From Desulfitobacterium_A sp034927245 (GTDB taxonomy: Bacteria > Bacillota > Desulfitobacteriia > Desulfitobacteriales > Desulfitobacteriaceae), in NCBI RefSeq assembly GCF_034927245.1, contig NZ_JAYFQK010000020.1:1-64000 (forward strand): 64,000 bases of DNA, written 5' to 3'. The position numbers were made by a program, and so were the translations under genes. The notes under the pieces were generated by a model. It searched no databases and was not told the origin of the DNA. It worked only from the letters and a program-made list of their open reading frames with translations. Shown here in pieces: positions 49,072 through 58,527 of the stretch. The first letter of the stretch is position 1. Each line of letters starts with the position of its first letter.

Positions 49072-49150
49072 TTTAATTTTTAATTTTTAATATTGATTCC
49101 CGAATTTAGGTATACTAAACGTATTTTGAAATGAAGAGAGGAAAATTGTT

Positions 49151-49846
49151 ATGGAGCTTTTTCATCCTGAATTCTTAAATGCCCTTCTCTCCATCGTACT
49201 CATGGACTTAGTCCTTGGTGGGGATAATGCCATTGTAATCGGAATGGCTGCGCGGAATTTACCGGCCAAAGATCAAAAGAAAGTCATCTTTTTGGGTACC
49301 GGAGGAGCAATTCTCATTCGTTCCCTTGCAACCCTCATCGCAGTGTGGTTATTAAAAATTCCGGGACTCATGTTAATCGGCGGTCTTTTTCTTGTATATA
49401 TGGCTTATAACCTTCTGGTCGAAGAAAAAAGCGAAGAAAATAATATAGACGCAAGTTCCAGTTTCTGGGGTGCTGTGCGAACAATTGTCGTAGCGGATGC
49501 TGTGATGGGATTAGATAATGTCCTTGCCGTAGCCGGGGCCTCACATGGCAGTCCCTTGCTTGTCATCTGCGGTCTTCTGATCAGCATTCCGATTGTGGTC
49601 TGGGGAAGCACACTCGTTATTAAAGCCATCAATCGCTTTCCAATCATCATTCCGATCGGAGCCGCTGTTATTGCTCATACCGCCGCGACAATGATAACAG
49701 GTGAATCATTCGTTAAAAACTTTATCGGAGAAAATGTATTCATTGAATGGGGTCTAAGTGCCGTTTTAATTGCCGGCGTATTATTTTTGGGCTATCGCAG
49801 GAAAAAGCAAAGCGTTGACTCTAATAACCAAAGAAAAATCGCCTAG
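49151..49846 (+). CDS. TerC-family membrane protein, probable Mn2+ exporter
   Basis: The 231-residue protein has about seven transmembrane helices. It carries the TerC acidic signatures LVLGGDNAIVIGMA (Asp near 24) and VVADAVMGLDNVLAVAGA (Asp residues near 110-118), likely metal ligands. In Firmicutes relatives (YceF/YkoY/YjbE type) protect against manganese. The Mn2+ riboswitch in front strongly supports metal export. The ATG is preceded by GAGAGGA. Confidence 0.9.
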   Translation: MELFHPEFLNALLSIVLMDLVLGGDNAIVIGMAARNLPAKDQKKVIFLGTGGAILIRSLATLIAVWLLKIPGLMLIGGLFLVYMAYNLLVEEKSEENNIDASSSFWGAVRTIVVADAVMGLDNVLAVAGASHGSPLLVICGLLISIPIVVWGSTLVIKAINRFPIIIPIGAAVIAHTAATMITGESFVKNFIGENVFIEWGLSAVLIAGVLFLGYRRKKQSVDSNNQRKIA

Positions 49847-49869
49847 GCAAAATTATTAAAGCGCAAACA

Positions 49870-49919
49870 AAAATGGGCTGTTGACATGAACTCGAGTTCA
49901 TTGTACAACAGCCCATTTT
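49870..49919. terminator. Bidirectional terminator, terC and hypE
   Basis: AAAATGGGCTGTTG (49870-49883) pairs perfectly with CAACAGCCCATTTT (49906-49919), and the loop contains the palindrome ATGAACTCGAGTTCAT. It separates convergent terC and hypE. Confidence 0.88.
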
Positions 49920-49922
49920 GCC

Positions 49923-50915
49923 TTAGCATATACGGGGAAGATGTTCGCCTTCAAGCATTCCGACTATTCGTTTTCCGCCCAGAGGTGTATCTAAAAGAAC
50001 AAGTCCCGGTTTTCCGTCTTCAACACGGCCGATCTTGGCGGCAAAACGTCCCAGGGGATGCTCCTTCATCTTGGAAAGAACTTCTTCTGCAACCTCAGCA
50101 GCCGCAATAACCAAGGCTTTACCCTCATTCGCTAAGTACAGGGGCTCAAGCCCTAACATCCCACAGGCCCCTTGGACACTAGGCAAGAGGGGCAGCTTCT
50201 CTTCTTCCAAAATCATGCTTACACCCGCTTGCTGCGCCAATTCATTTAATGTTGTCGCAACACCGCCGCGGGTAGGATCTCTCATACATTTTACTCCCGG
50301 AAGATAAAAATCATCAATCAATCTGTTTAGGGGTGCGCAATCACTGAGCACCGGAGTCTGAAATTCAAGACCCTCCCGCTCTGACAAAATCGCGATTCCA
50401 TGATCACCTATCGTTCCGGTAATAAGAATTTCATCGCCGGGCTGAATGTACTTTGGACCGACTAAGCGATTGGTAATATAGCCGATTCCGGTTGTGTTAA
50501 TGAAAATCTTATCCGCGTTACCCCTTTCCACTACTTTTGTATCGCCGCAAACGACTTTAACGCCGGCCTGATCAGCGGTTTGAGCCACACTTTCAATAAT
50601 CTCCTCTAAATCCCGGATAGGCAAACCTTCTTCTAAAATCAGGGCCAAGGTTAAAAACTGGGGTATAGCTCCGCTGACCGCCAGATCATTCACTGTACCG
50701 CATACTGCCAGCTTGCCGATATTCCCTCCCCGAAAAAAGAGCGGAGAAATCACAAAGGAATCTGTAGTTACCGCAATGTTATCATTGCCCGGCAATACAG
50801 TGGCATCATTCATCTGATCCAAATACATATTTCCCAGATGTTTTTGAAATAAAGCTTGAATTAATTCATGACTTACCCGTCCGCCGCTTCCATGGGCCAT
50901 CATAATACGTTCCAT
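49923..50915 (-). CDS. hypE: Hydrogenase maturation protein HypE
   Basis: HypE dehydrates the thiocarboxamide on its C-terminal cysteine to make the cyanide ligand of the NiFe site. The 330-residue PurM-like ATPase starts MERIMMAHGSGGRVSHEL and has the DPTRGGVATTLNELA segment. It ends in PRIC, the required C-terminal cysteine. It is last in the hypF-hypC-hypD-hypE unit; its ATG follows the hypD stop without a gap. Confidence 0.95.
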   Translation of the reverse strand: MERIMMAHGSGGRVSHELIQALFQKHLGNMYLDQMNDATVLPGNDNIAVTTDSFVISPLFFRGGNIGKLAVCGTVNDLAVSGAIPQFLTLALILEEGLPIRDLEEIIESVAQTADQAGVKVVCGDTKVVERGNADKIFINTTGIGYITNRLVGPKYIQPGDEILITGTIGDHGIAILSEREGLEFQTPVLSDCAPLNRLIDDFYLPGVKCMRDPTRGGVATTLNELAQQAGVSMILEEEKLPLLPSVQGACGMLGLEPLYLANEGKALVIAAAEVAEEVLSKMKEHPLGRFAAKIGRVEDGKPGLVLLDTPLGGKRIVGMLEGEHLPRIC

Positions 50916-52004
50916 TTATTTTACACTTCCTTGTAAATAACGATAATATGCCGCGCATGACCCTTCCGAAGATACCATGCAAGGGCCTACCGGTTTCATG
51001 GGTGTACAATGCTTGGCAAATAGAGGGCACTGTGTGGGATAGATAAGTCCTTTCAAAACATCACCGCAACGGCAGCCCGGTGTTTCTTTCGAATGAAAAA
51101 CGGGAAGAGAAAACTTGCGGATTGCATCCCATTGTGAATATTCTTCGCGAATTCCTAAGCCGCTTTGAGAAATTAATCCTATACCGCGCCACGAAGCATC
51201 AACAGGCTCAAAGACTTGATTCATAATCAATTGAGCATGAGGATTCCCCTTGGCTTTGACCACACGATTGTATTGAATTTCAATTTCCGATCGCCCCTCC
51301 TTACGCTGTCGGAGGAGCATTGCTATGGCCTCTAAAATATCCAGTGCTTCAAACCCTGTCACCACTCCCGGTTTCCCATATTTCTCGGCCATAAACTTAA
51401 TCGGTTCTATCCCGATAACTGCACAGACGTGACCCGGATCAAGGAAGGCATCGACCATAATCTCCTTGTCCTCAGCCAAAAATCTTAATACCGGAGGTAC
51501 GACCTTATGCATGGACAGCACACTGTAATTCGCAATATTTTCCTTTTGGGCCGTCTTGATACTTACGGCTACGGTAGGAACTGTCGTTTCAAAGCCGATT
51601 CCCAGAAAGACAACTTCTTTTCCCGGGTTATGCCGTGCTAATTCTAAGGCATCCTGAGTTGAGTAAACGATGCGGACATCTGCTCCTTCAGCCCTCAGTG
51701 TCTGAAGATCTTTTTTCGTACCGGGAACCCGAATCATATCGCCAAAGGTTGCTGTGATCACGTTAGGTTGAGCGGCTAAATAAAGAAAACGGTCAATATC
51801 ACTGTTATCGGTCACACATACGGGACAACCCGGTCCGGAAATTAAGTGAATGGTATCCGGCAGCAAATCACGCAGAGCGTTTTTGGCAATGGCCACGGTA
51901 TGGGTTCCGCACACTTCCATAATATTATAGGGACGCTGGGCTAAATCTTGAATTTCTGCGCGGTAAGCATCTGCTTTGGCCCGCAGTTCTTCATTCTTCT
52001 TCAT
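50916..52004 (-). CDS. hypD: Hydrogenase maturation protein HypD
   Basis: HypD is the [4Fe-4S] scaffold on which Fe(CN)2CO is built with HypC and HypE. The 362-residue protein has MEVCGTHTVAIAK with the reactive Cys, GPGCPVCVT and GIGFETTVPT. The C-terminal cluster-ligand region contains CRCGDVLKG and CPLFAKHC. I choose the ATG at 52004; the longer frame to 52085 would lie within hypC. The overlap with hypC is 14 bp. Confidence 0.94.
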   Translation of the reverse strand: MKKNEELRAKADAYRAEIQDLAQRPYNIMEVCGTHTVAIAKNALRDLLPDTIHLISGPGCPVCVTDNSDIDRFLYLAAQPNVITATFGDMIRVPGTKKDLQTLRAEGADVRIVYSTQDALELARHNPGKEVVFLGIGFETTVPTVAVSIKTAQKENIANYSVLSMHKVVPPVLRFLAEDKEIMVDAFLDPGHVCAVIGIEPIKFMAEKYGKPGVVTGFEALDILEAIAMLLRQRKEGRSEIEIQYNRVVKAKGNPHAQLIMNQVFEPVDASWRGIGLISQSGLGIREEYSQWDAIRKFSLPVFHSKETPGCRCGDVLKGLIYPTQCPLFAKHCTPMKPVGPCMVSSEGSCAAYYRYLQGSVK

Positions 52005-52218
52005 AGCTATCGGCGACCTCCAACCATAGTTTTTCCGTCTCTTGGGCAATCTCATCATCAATAATCTCAATCGCAAATCCTGCATGAATTAAAACAAACT
52101 CACCGATCTGAACTTCCGGAACTAAATCAATACTGACTATACGTTCATTCCCCATCATGTCAACTTTTGCAATAGAACCATCCATCGAAATAACTTTGGC
52201 AGGTATGGCTAAACACAT
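51991..52218 (-). CDS. hypC: Hydrogenase maturation chaperone HypC
   Basis: The 75-residue chaperone begins MCLAIPAKV, where Cys2 is essential for binding the Fe centre and HypD. The remainder has the GDFVLIHAGFAIE-like OB-fold motif (here GEFVLIHAGFAIEII). The annotated start is at 52218, directly at the conserved MCLA. It lies one base after hypF and overlaps hypD. Confidence 0.95.
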   Translation of the reverse strand: MCLAIPAKVISMDGSIAKVDMMGNERIVSIDLVPEVQIGEFVLIHAGFAIEIIDDEIAQETEKLWLEVADSYEEE

Positions 52219-52219
52219 A

Positions 52220-54481
52220 TTATAACACCTCATTCGCTATTAATAACTGTCCAAAGGCAAGTCCTCCATCCCCCGGAGGAAGAGTTCGGGAACGCAAAGT
52301 TTCAATCTGTTGATCTTGGCACTGCTTAAGAACCTCTTCGGTCAGCAGTTTATTTTGGAAAACTCCGCCGCTTAAAACTAAAGGACCTTTTCCTACTCCA
52401 CCTTGGATCGCCAGGTCAACGATCGCCTGAGCAACAGTCCGATGAAAACGATAGGCGATTTCTTCCCGGCTTACGCCATGCCCTAAATCTTGGACAAGGG
52501 CCTTAAACAAAACCCCTACCTTTAAGATCAATTGGGAATCCTCAACTTGCACTTCATAAGGATAGAGTATCTGGTTTTCTCGCTTATAGTTCAAAGCGGT
52601 ACTTTCCAGTTCAATCGCCGCTTGTCCTTCATATGTCACTTTCCGGCATACCCCAAGCAGCCCGCTCACCGCATCAAAAAGCCGTCCGGCGCTTGACGTC
52701 CTGAAAACTTGAATTCCTGTTTCAAGCTGGCGATTAATGATTTGACACTCCTCTGCCGAAAGATCAGTCCATAGATTTTTAGTTTGCCCCCATTCATCCT
52801 CGGATAAAAGGGTTTTGAGATAAGCATAGGCAATACGCAAAGGATGTTTGGCTCCGGCATCCCCGCCCGGGAGCGGTAAATATTCGAGATGGCCTCTACG
52901 CGTAAAGCCTGAAGCATTACCGTATAAAAGTTCGAAGCCCCAAATACATCCGTCATTCCCAAAACCCGTTCCGTCACAAATAACCCCTAAGGCAGGCTCA
53001 GTTCTGTCCCATTCACCCAAGACACTCACTAAGTGTGCATGGTGATGCTGTACGGAATGTTTAGGTAATGGCTGCTCCAGCGCAAACCGCGTCAGTTGAT
53101 AGTTGGGATGTTTATCATAGGCCAGCGCCTGGGGGGTGATATTGACTACTCTTTCGAAAGATTCCAGTTCTTGATGATACCTTTGAAGATTTTCATACCC
53201 TTCCATATCGCCGAGGTATTGGCTGACAAAGGCTCTTTCCCCTGAGGCCAGACAAAACGCATTCTTAAGTTCACCGCCCACCCCGAGCAGCGGAGTCTTT
53301 ACCTGGATTGAAGTCATCAAAATGGGTAACGGCACATAACCGCGGGCACGCCGGAAAAATACAGGCTCCCCGCCAATAACCTGCACAACCGAGTCATCAC
53401 AGGGGTGATAAATATCTCGGTCATGAATTAAAAAATAGTCAGCTATTCCTATTAAGTCTTTTAAAGCTTCGTCATTTTTATAAATAAGAGGGCTGCCGCT
53501 GCGATTTGCACTTGTCATCACTAAAAAATCATACGGACCCTCTAATAAAAGATGATGAAGCGGTGTATAAGGAAGCATAATTCCCAATGTGTGCAGACCT
53601 GGGGCAAGTTCCTCAGGCAAAGCATGAGCAGAATTTCTCCGACGTTCTAAGATGACAATCGGAGCGGAAGGGCTTCGTAATAACTTCTCCTCTTCGTGAC
53701 CAATCATGACCTGATCACGCGCTTTCTCAACTGAGCTTGTCATTAAAGCAAAAGGCTTTCCGCCCCTCTCCTTTCGTGCACGCAAGAGACGCACCGCTTC
53801 CGCGTTGTGAGCATCACAAACAAGATGAAACCCTCCGAGCCCTTTGACGGCAAGAATTGCTCCTTGTGCGAGTTGGGCTATGCCTATTCCCGGGATCAGC
53901 CGGCCCTTTGCATCCAAAAGCTGAACTTTTGGTCCACATTCAGGACAGGCAACCGGTTGAGCGTGAAAACGCCGATCCCCGGGATCATGGTATTCAGTCA
54001 AACATGACTCACACATTGTAAAATCCGCCATAGTTGTTTGAGCACGATCATAGGGAACATTGCGGATTATTGTATAACGCGGCCCGCAATTTGTACAGTT
54101 TGTAAATGGGTATTTATAGCGGCGATTTGCAGGATTTCTCATCTCTTCAAGACAGTCATTGCAGGTAGCAATATCAGGAGAAATGAGGACATCCGCCTCT
54201 GTTTCCGCATCGCTCTGAACAATTTCGAATGTTGGATAGTTTTTAAACTCACTTGCTACGGCTTGATGAGAGACAATCTTGGCCAAAGGCGGCGCCTCCG
54301 TAAGCAAGCGCTGATAAAAGATGTCAAGATTATCCCCTTCGGCATGGATTTTTACACCTCTGCTTGAGTTATTGACCCAGCCCGTAATATTCATTTCGTG
54401 AGCAAGTTTATAAGCAAAAGGCCTAAACCCAACTCCCTGAACAATTCCTTTCAAATAAATCATCTTTGCCGCATTTTTCAT
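52220..54481 (-). CDS. hypF: Carbamoyltransferase HypF
   Basis: HypF uses carbamoyl phosphate and ATP to load the carbamoyl group on HypE. Its domain order is visible: an acylphosphatase-like domain (KGIVQGVGFRPFAYK, near the N-terminus), two zinc-finger motifs (CNDC...NCTNCGPRY, then CESC...CPECGP), a YrdC-like domain and a C-terminal Kae1-like domain (HHHAHLVSVL, then LSGGVFQNKLL). Start candidates are 54481 and 54511; 54481 gives 753 residues. It is the first gene of the minus-strand hyp unit. Confidence 0.93.
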   Translation of the reverse strand: MKNAAKMIYLKGIVQGVGFRPFAYKLAHEMNITGWVNNSSRGVKIHAEGDNLDIFYQRLLTEAPPLAKIVSHQAVASEFKNYPTFEIVQSDAETEADVLISPDIATCNDCLEEMRNPANRRYKYPFTNCTNCGPRYTIIRNVPYDRAQTTMADFTMCESCLTEYHDPGDRRFHAQPVACPECGPKVQLLDAKGRLIPGIGIAQLAQGAILAVKGLGGFHLVCDAHNAEAVRLLRARKERGGKPFALMTSSVEKARDQVMIGHEEEKLLRSPSAPIVILERRRNSAHALPEELAPGLHTLGIMLPYTPLHHLLLEGPYDFLVMTSANRSGSPLIYKNDEALKDLIGIADYFLIHDRDIYHPCDDSVVQVIGGEPVFFRRARGYVPLPILMTSIQVKTPLLGVGGELKNAFCLASGERAFVSQYLGDMEGYENLQRYHQELESFERVVNITPQALAYDKHPNYQLTRFALEQPLPKHSVQHHHAHLVSVLGEWDRTEPALGVICDGTGFGNDGCIWGFELLYGNASGFTRRGHLEYLPLPGGDAGAKHPLRIAYAYLKTLLSEDEWGQTKNLWTDLSAEECQIINRQLETGIQVFRTSSAGRLFDAVSGLLGVCRKVTYEGQAAIELESTALNYKRENQILYPYEVQVEDSQLILKVGVLFKALVQDLGHGVSREEIAYRFHRTVAQAIVDLAIQGGVGKGPLVLSGGVFQNKLLTEEVLKQCQDQQIETLRSRTLPPGDGGLAFGQLLIANEVL

Positions 54482-54532
54482 CTCAATTGACCCGCTTTCC
54501 CAGCATTCCAATTGTCTAGTCTAATATTTTCA

Positions 54533-54562
54533 ATTATACATACAAATTGTAATATCTTTCAA
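54533..54562 (-). promoter_or_regulatory. Promoter of the hypFCDE unit
   Basis: TTGAAA, 18 bases, TATAAT on the minus strand, about 52 bp upstream of the preferred hypF start. It lies in the divergent region between hypF and hyaA. I found no equally good plus-strand promoter in the remaining about 200 bp. Confidence 0.55.
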
Positions 54563-54758
54563 GGCGATAAGATTATTTGCGAAAATTTATATATTTAGGG
54601 GAGATTTTCAACTTTATAGAATATAGTAAAAGTTCTTTTTAGTATTATGCAGGAATTATATTTTTCTTAACGAATAAAAAGTAATATGTGATAATAGTAT
54701 ATTTTAACTATTTTAAGTTTTCATACTATTTGAATTATTTGGAGGTGTTTAGCTTTTT

Positions 54759-55835
54759 ATGGGAAAGTTTGATTTACTCAATGCAAAAGGTGTTTCTCGT
54801 CGTGACTTTATGAAGATTATCGGAGCAACAATAGCGGCTTTTGGCTTGCCCGACCTGGCAGCCCCGCAAGCTGCTAACGCGGTAGAACAGGCACTAAACA
54901 AACCCCCCGTAATTTGGTTGGAAGGGATGGATTGCACGGGTTGTACTGAATCAACAATTGCTACGTTAAATCCCTCCGCTGCTGAACTTATATTGGATAT
55001 GATTTCACTTCGCTATCATGAAACTATTATGGCCGGATCCGGCAAAACATCCGAAGAAGCTTATCAAGAAGCTCTCAATGATAAGTTTATTCTCGTCGTC
55101 GAAGGTTCTATTCCATTTAAAGAAGACCGATATTGTATGGTTGGAGGAAAACCTTTCCGTAAAACCGTAATCGAAGCTGCCCGAAAAGCCCAGGCAGTTA
55201 TCGCCATTGGCAGCTGTGCCACCGAAGGCGCAGGAATTCCGGGTGCTTGTGCAACCGGTGCCGTCGGCGTATCCGAAATTCTCAAGGCAGAAGGAATCAC
55301 GACACCGTTGATCAATCTTCCGCGATGCCCGGTTAAACCCAATACCTTGATCGGAACAATCATTTATTACTTGACCTATCAAAAAGTTCCTCCCCTTGAT
55401 TCTGATAATCGTCCGATTGCTTACTACGGAACGCTGCTGCATGATAACTGCCCAAGGCGGGGTCATTTTGAAAACGGAGAATTTCTCACGGATTGGAACG
55501 ACCCGGTTCAAAAGAATTATTGCTTATTATTAAAAGGCTGTAAAGGCCCGAAAACCCATACCGACTGTGCCCAAGTCTGGTGGAATGACAACACGAACTT
55601 CTGCATCAATGCAGGATCACCCTGTTCGGGTTGTGCTGAGATAAATTTCTATAATACGAACAGCCCCCTTTATTCAAAACATGAAGACGCAAAACTTCCC
55701 GGCATTGGCCAGGTCAGTGCAGATACCGTCGGCAAAACAGTCGGAGGAGCCGCAGCCATTGGCGTCGGCGTCCATTTAGTTGCCACAGCGGCAAGCGGTA
55801 GATTAAAAAAGGATCACCACAAGGAGGATATGTAA
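54759..55835 (+). CDS. hyaA: NiFe hydrogenase small subunit (Tat-exported)
   Basis: This is the electron-transfer subunit of a membrane-bound uptake hydrogenase. The 358-residue protein carries a Tat signal (SRRDFMKIIG, Arg14-Arg15). The proximal cluster cysteines start with GMDCTGC (Cys59, Cys62), and further cluster motifs follow (GSCATEGAG, NLPRCPVKP, CPRRGHFENGEF, NFCINAGSPCSGC). A C-terminal hydrophobic anchor lies near residues 320-345. This design is group 1-like: large subunit, cytochrome b and protease follow immediately. The ATG is preceded by TTGGAGGTG. Confidence 0.94.
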   Translation: MGKFDLLNAKGVSRRDFMKIIGATIAAFGLPDLAAPQAANAVEQALNKPPVIWLEGMDCTGCTESTIATLNPSAAELILDMISLRYHETIMAGSGKTSEEAYQEALNDKFILVVEGSIPFKEDRYCMVGGKPFRKTVIEAARKAQAVIAIGSCATEGAGIPGACATGAVGVSEILKAEGITTPLINLPRCPVKPNTLIGTIIYYLTYQKVPPLDSDNRPIAYYGTLLHDNCPRRGHFENGEFLTDWNDPVQKNYCLLLKGCKGPKTHTDCAQVWWNDNTNFCINAGSPCSGCAEINFYNTNSPLYSKHEDAKLPGIGQVSADTVGKTVGGAAAIGVGVHLVATAASGRLKKDHHKEDM

Positions 55836-55836
55836 G

Positions 55837-57396
55837 ATGACAAAAATTGTAGTCGATCCGATTACACGCATAGAGGGACATTTACGTATAGAAGTAGAAA
55901 TTGAGAATGGTAAAGTTTCCGATGCCCATGTTATAGGAACTATGTATAGAGGATTTGAACCCATGCTTCGCGGCCGCGATCCCCGCGATGCCACTTATGT
56001 TACGGAAAGGGTCTGCGGCGTTTGTGCCGGTTCACACGGATGGGCCTCCTCCTTAGCTTTAGATCAAGCTTTTAATGCCAAAGTTCCTGCCGGCGGACGG
56101 CTTATCCGTAACCTTATCATCGGGGCGATGTGGCTTCATGATCATCCGCTTCATTTTTACCACCTCAGTGCTCTGGATTACATCGATGTCATGGCTGTCA
56201 CTCATTACCAGGGAAAAGACCCGGGACTCGTTGCGGTTAAAGAGAAAATCGGAAAACTTGTTGATGCCGGTGATACCGCTCCCTTAACTCCCCGCTACAA
56301 ACCGGATGAATTCAGCGTTAACGACCCTGAATTGGTTACAACGGCTGTCGCTCATTACCTTAAAGCTTTAGAAATGCAAGCTAAGGCTAAGAAGATGTCT
56401 GCATTGTTTGCCGGAAAACAGCCCCATCAATCTTCGATCGTGGTTGGCGGCGTTACAATGCTGCCGAACATTCAAACAGTCGAACAATTCCGCTCGATGC
56501 TTTTAGAACAGCTTGATTTTATTGAAAAAATCTATTTAGCCGATGTCTTAAACTTCGGTACCGGTCCACTCTTGCCCTTAGCTCAAGCAGGTGTCGGCGG
56601 AGGCAATGGCAACTATCTGTCTTATGGCGGATTTGCCCGTGATGATGAAGGAAAGGATTTGTTCCTTAAAGCCGGTATCATTATGAACGGCGATTTAAAC
56701 ACCATCATACCTGTTGATCAAGCAAAGATCATGGAAGATGTGCAATATTCATGGTATAAAGATAGTGCAAACGGCAAAACACCGTTCCTATCTGACACAA
56801 CACCGGATCTTGATAAAAAAGGTGCTTATTCATTTGTCAAGGCGCCTCGTTATGACAGCCAGCCTATGGAAGTCGGTCCCTTTGCGCGCATGCTTATTAT
56901 GCAACCCCAAGAGCTCATGAATATTATCACCCACTACGGTATCAAACCCGGTGCGGTAGCCAGACATGCCGCCCGCGCTTATGAAACCCTCCTTCTTGCT
57001 AAAGAAATGTTAAACTGGGTCGATGCCCTGGAGAAAGAAATGGGTTCGAATTTCCGGATTCATGATACCAATCATTGGGAAGCTCCGGCAACCGGGCAAG
57101 GTGCCGGCATGACAGAGGCCCCACGCGGTGCACTCGGTCACTTTGTTAAACTAAACGATCATAAAATCGAAAACTATCAAATGGTTGTTCCAACCACTTG
57201 GAATTTTTCGCCACGGGATGATAAGGGGATTCTCGGACCCGTTGAACAAGCCTTAATCGGCGTACCCGTTCCCGATTTAGAAAATCCTATTAATATTGTA
57301 CGGGTTGTCCGTTCGTACGATCCTTGCCTTGCTTGTGCGATTCACCTTATCGATCCGGTCACCAATGACATTCATAAGTATCAAATCGGCTGGTAG
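55837..57396 (+). CDS. hyaB: NiFe hydrogenase large subunit
   Basis: The catalytic subunit has the two Ni-binding cysteine pairs: RVCGVCAGSH (Cys60, Cys63) and DPCLACAIH (Cys497, Cys500, His503). The 16-residue tail after His503 would be removed by the maturation protease after Ni insertion. It starts one base after hyaA and is followed by the cytochrome b gene. The protein should oxidise H2 outside the membrane as a passenger on the Tat-exported small subunit. Confidence 0.95.
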   Translation: MTKIVVDPITRIEGHLRIEVEIENGKVSDAHVIGTMYRGFEPMLRGRDPRDATYVTERVCGVCAGSHGWASSLALDQAFNAKVPAGGRLIRNLIIGAMWLHDHPLHFYHLSALDYIDVMAVTHYQGKDPGLVAVKEKIGKLVDAGDTAPLTPRYKPDEFSVNDPELVTTAVAHYLKALEMQAKAKKMSALFAGKQPHQSSIVVGGVTMLPNIQTVEQFRSMLLEQLDFIEKIYLADVLNFGTGPLLPLAQAGVGGGNGNYLSYGGFARDDEGKDLFLKAGIIMNGDLNTIIPVDQAKIMEDVQYSWYKDSANGKTPFLSDTTPDLDKKGAYSFVKAPRYDSQPMEVGPFARMLIMQPQELMNIITHYGIKPGAVARHAARAYETLLLAKEMLNWVDALEKEMGSNFRIHDTNHWEAPATGQGAGMTEAPRGALGHFVKLNDHKIENYQMVVPTTWNFSPRDDKGILGPVEQALIGVPVPDLENPINIVRVVRSYDPCLACAIHLIDPVTNDIHKYQIGW

Positions 57397-57412
57397 AAAA
57401 GGAGGTAACAGC

Positions 57413-58003
57413 ATGGCTAGCCCACTTGATCACCCCTTATTTCAGCGTGTAAGTCACTATATCAATCTCATCAATTTTGCGGTATTAATTACCACAGGTC
57501 TTCTGATCCATTCACCCTACCCCGGAATGCCTATGAATCTGATCCGCAATTTCCACTTTATTTTCATGTTTTTATTGATCATTAACGGGGTTGTTCGTTT
57601 CTATTACTCTTTTAGAGGAAAATATAAAGACTATGATTCATTTTTCCTCAATAAACAAGATCTAAAAACCATCTGGCCGCAAATCAAGTACTATTTGTTT
57701 ATCGGCGAACATCCCGAAACCGGGAAATATAATCCGCTTCAAAAAATGGCTTATATAGCCCTGCCGATTCTCACCGTCTTTCAGGCATTTACGGGCTTTA
57801 TCCTCTACAAACCCGAGATATTCAAGAGCCTAGCCAGTAGTATGGGAGGCTTGGCAACGGTTCGAGGAATTCACTATATCACAATGTGGATACTCATCGC
57901 GATCATTATTATCCATGTCTATCTCGTTTTTACCGAAGCTTACGAAATGTTTCTGCTCATGTTTTTTGGAAAAACTGAACAAAAGAAGGGTATTAAACAA
58001 TGA
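57413..58003 (+). CDS. hyaC: Hydrogenase cytochrome b subunit
   Basis: The 196-residue membrane protein has about four to five transmembrane helices. Histidines at the helix ends suit b-heme ligation: HYINLINFAVLITTGLLIH, NFHFIFMF, and IHYITMWILIAIIIIHVYLVF. It anchors the hydrogenase and passes electrons from H2 to the quinone pool. The ATG is preceded by AAAAGGAGGT; the longer frame from 57296 overlaps hyaB and is rejected. Confidence 0.9.
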   Translation: MASPLDHPLFQRVSHYINLINFAVLITTGLLIHSPYPGMPMNLIRNFHFIFMFLLIINGVVRFYYSFRGKYKDYDSFFLNKQDLKTIWPQIKYYLFIGEHPETGKYNPLQKMAYIALPILTVFQAFTGFILYKPEIFKSLASSMGGLATVRGIHYITMWILIAIIIIHVYLVFTEAYEMFLLMFFGKTEQKKGIKQ

Positions 58004-58485
58004 ATACTCCCCGGATTATGGTGATGGGAGTAGGAAATGTTCTTTTATCGGATGAAGGTTTAGGGGTTCGCTTTCTCGATGAACTTTCTAAAAGAACACT
58101 TCCGGAAAATGTAGAACTTCTTGAAGGCGGAACAGCCGGACTAGAATTAATTCACCTCATCCAAGAAGTCGACTTTCTCATCATTATTGACGCAGTCAAC
58201 GCTAAAGCTGAACCTGGTGCATTGTTCCGTTTCCAGCCGGAAGATCTTCAAGTCTTTCCTGAAAAGTTTGAGGTTTCTTTTCACCAAGTCGGGATTATTG
58301 AAGTTTTAAACATGGCCCCGTTGGTGGGTCAAGCTCCGCAGACCTTAATATTCGGTGTTCAACCGAAAAGCTTAGAATGGGGCATGGACATCAGTCCGGA
58401 AATACAAGCCCTTTTTCCCCGCTTAGCAGACTTAGTCATGAACCAGATTGATTCCCTTCAAAGTGAAGGAAAATTTAGTTTGTAA
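58000..58485 (+). CDS. hyaD: Hydrogenase maturation protease
   Basis: This 161-residue endopeptidase cleaves the C-terminal tail of the large subunit after Ni insertion. Glu19 (LLSDEGLG), Asp64 (IIDAVNA) and His95 (FHQVG) correspond to the metal-sensing residues of HybD/HyaD-type enzymes. Its ATG overlaps the cytochrome b gene by four bases. A terminator follows. Confidence 0.92.
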   Translation: MNTPRIMVMGVGNVLLSDEGLGVRFLDELSKRTLPENVELLEGGTAGLELIHLIQEVDFLIIIDAVNAKAEPGALFRFQPEDLQVFPEKFEVSFHQVGIIEVLNMAPLVGQAPQTLIFGVQPKSLEWGMDISPEIQALFPRLADLVMNQIDSLQSEGKFSL

Positions 58486-58487
58486 CG

Positions 58488-58527
58488 AAAACAGCCCTCG
58501 TCATCTAGTATGGCGAGGGCTGTTTTT
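58488..58527. terminator. Bidirectional terminator, hyaD and hypB
   Basis: AAAACAGCCCTCG (58488-58500) pairs with CGAGGGCTGTTTTT (58514-58527), with A/T tracts on both sides. The stem's right arm overlaps the hypB stop. Confidence 0.87.

Noticed and set aside
52005..52085. Longer hypD to 52085
   Set aside because: The added residues lie inside hypC on the same strand in another frame, and the conserved HypD start is at 52004.
57296..57412. Longer hyaC frame from 57296
   Set aside because: It overlaps hyaB's C-terminal DPCLACAIH coding region and lacks a ribosome binding site. The ATG at 57413 has AAAAGGAGGT.
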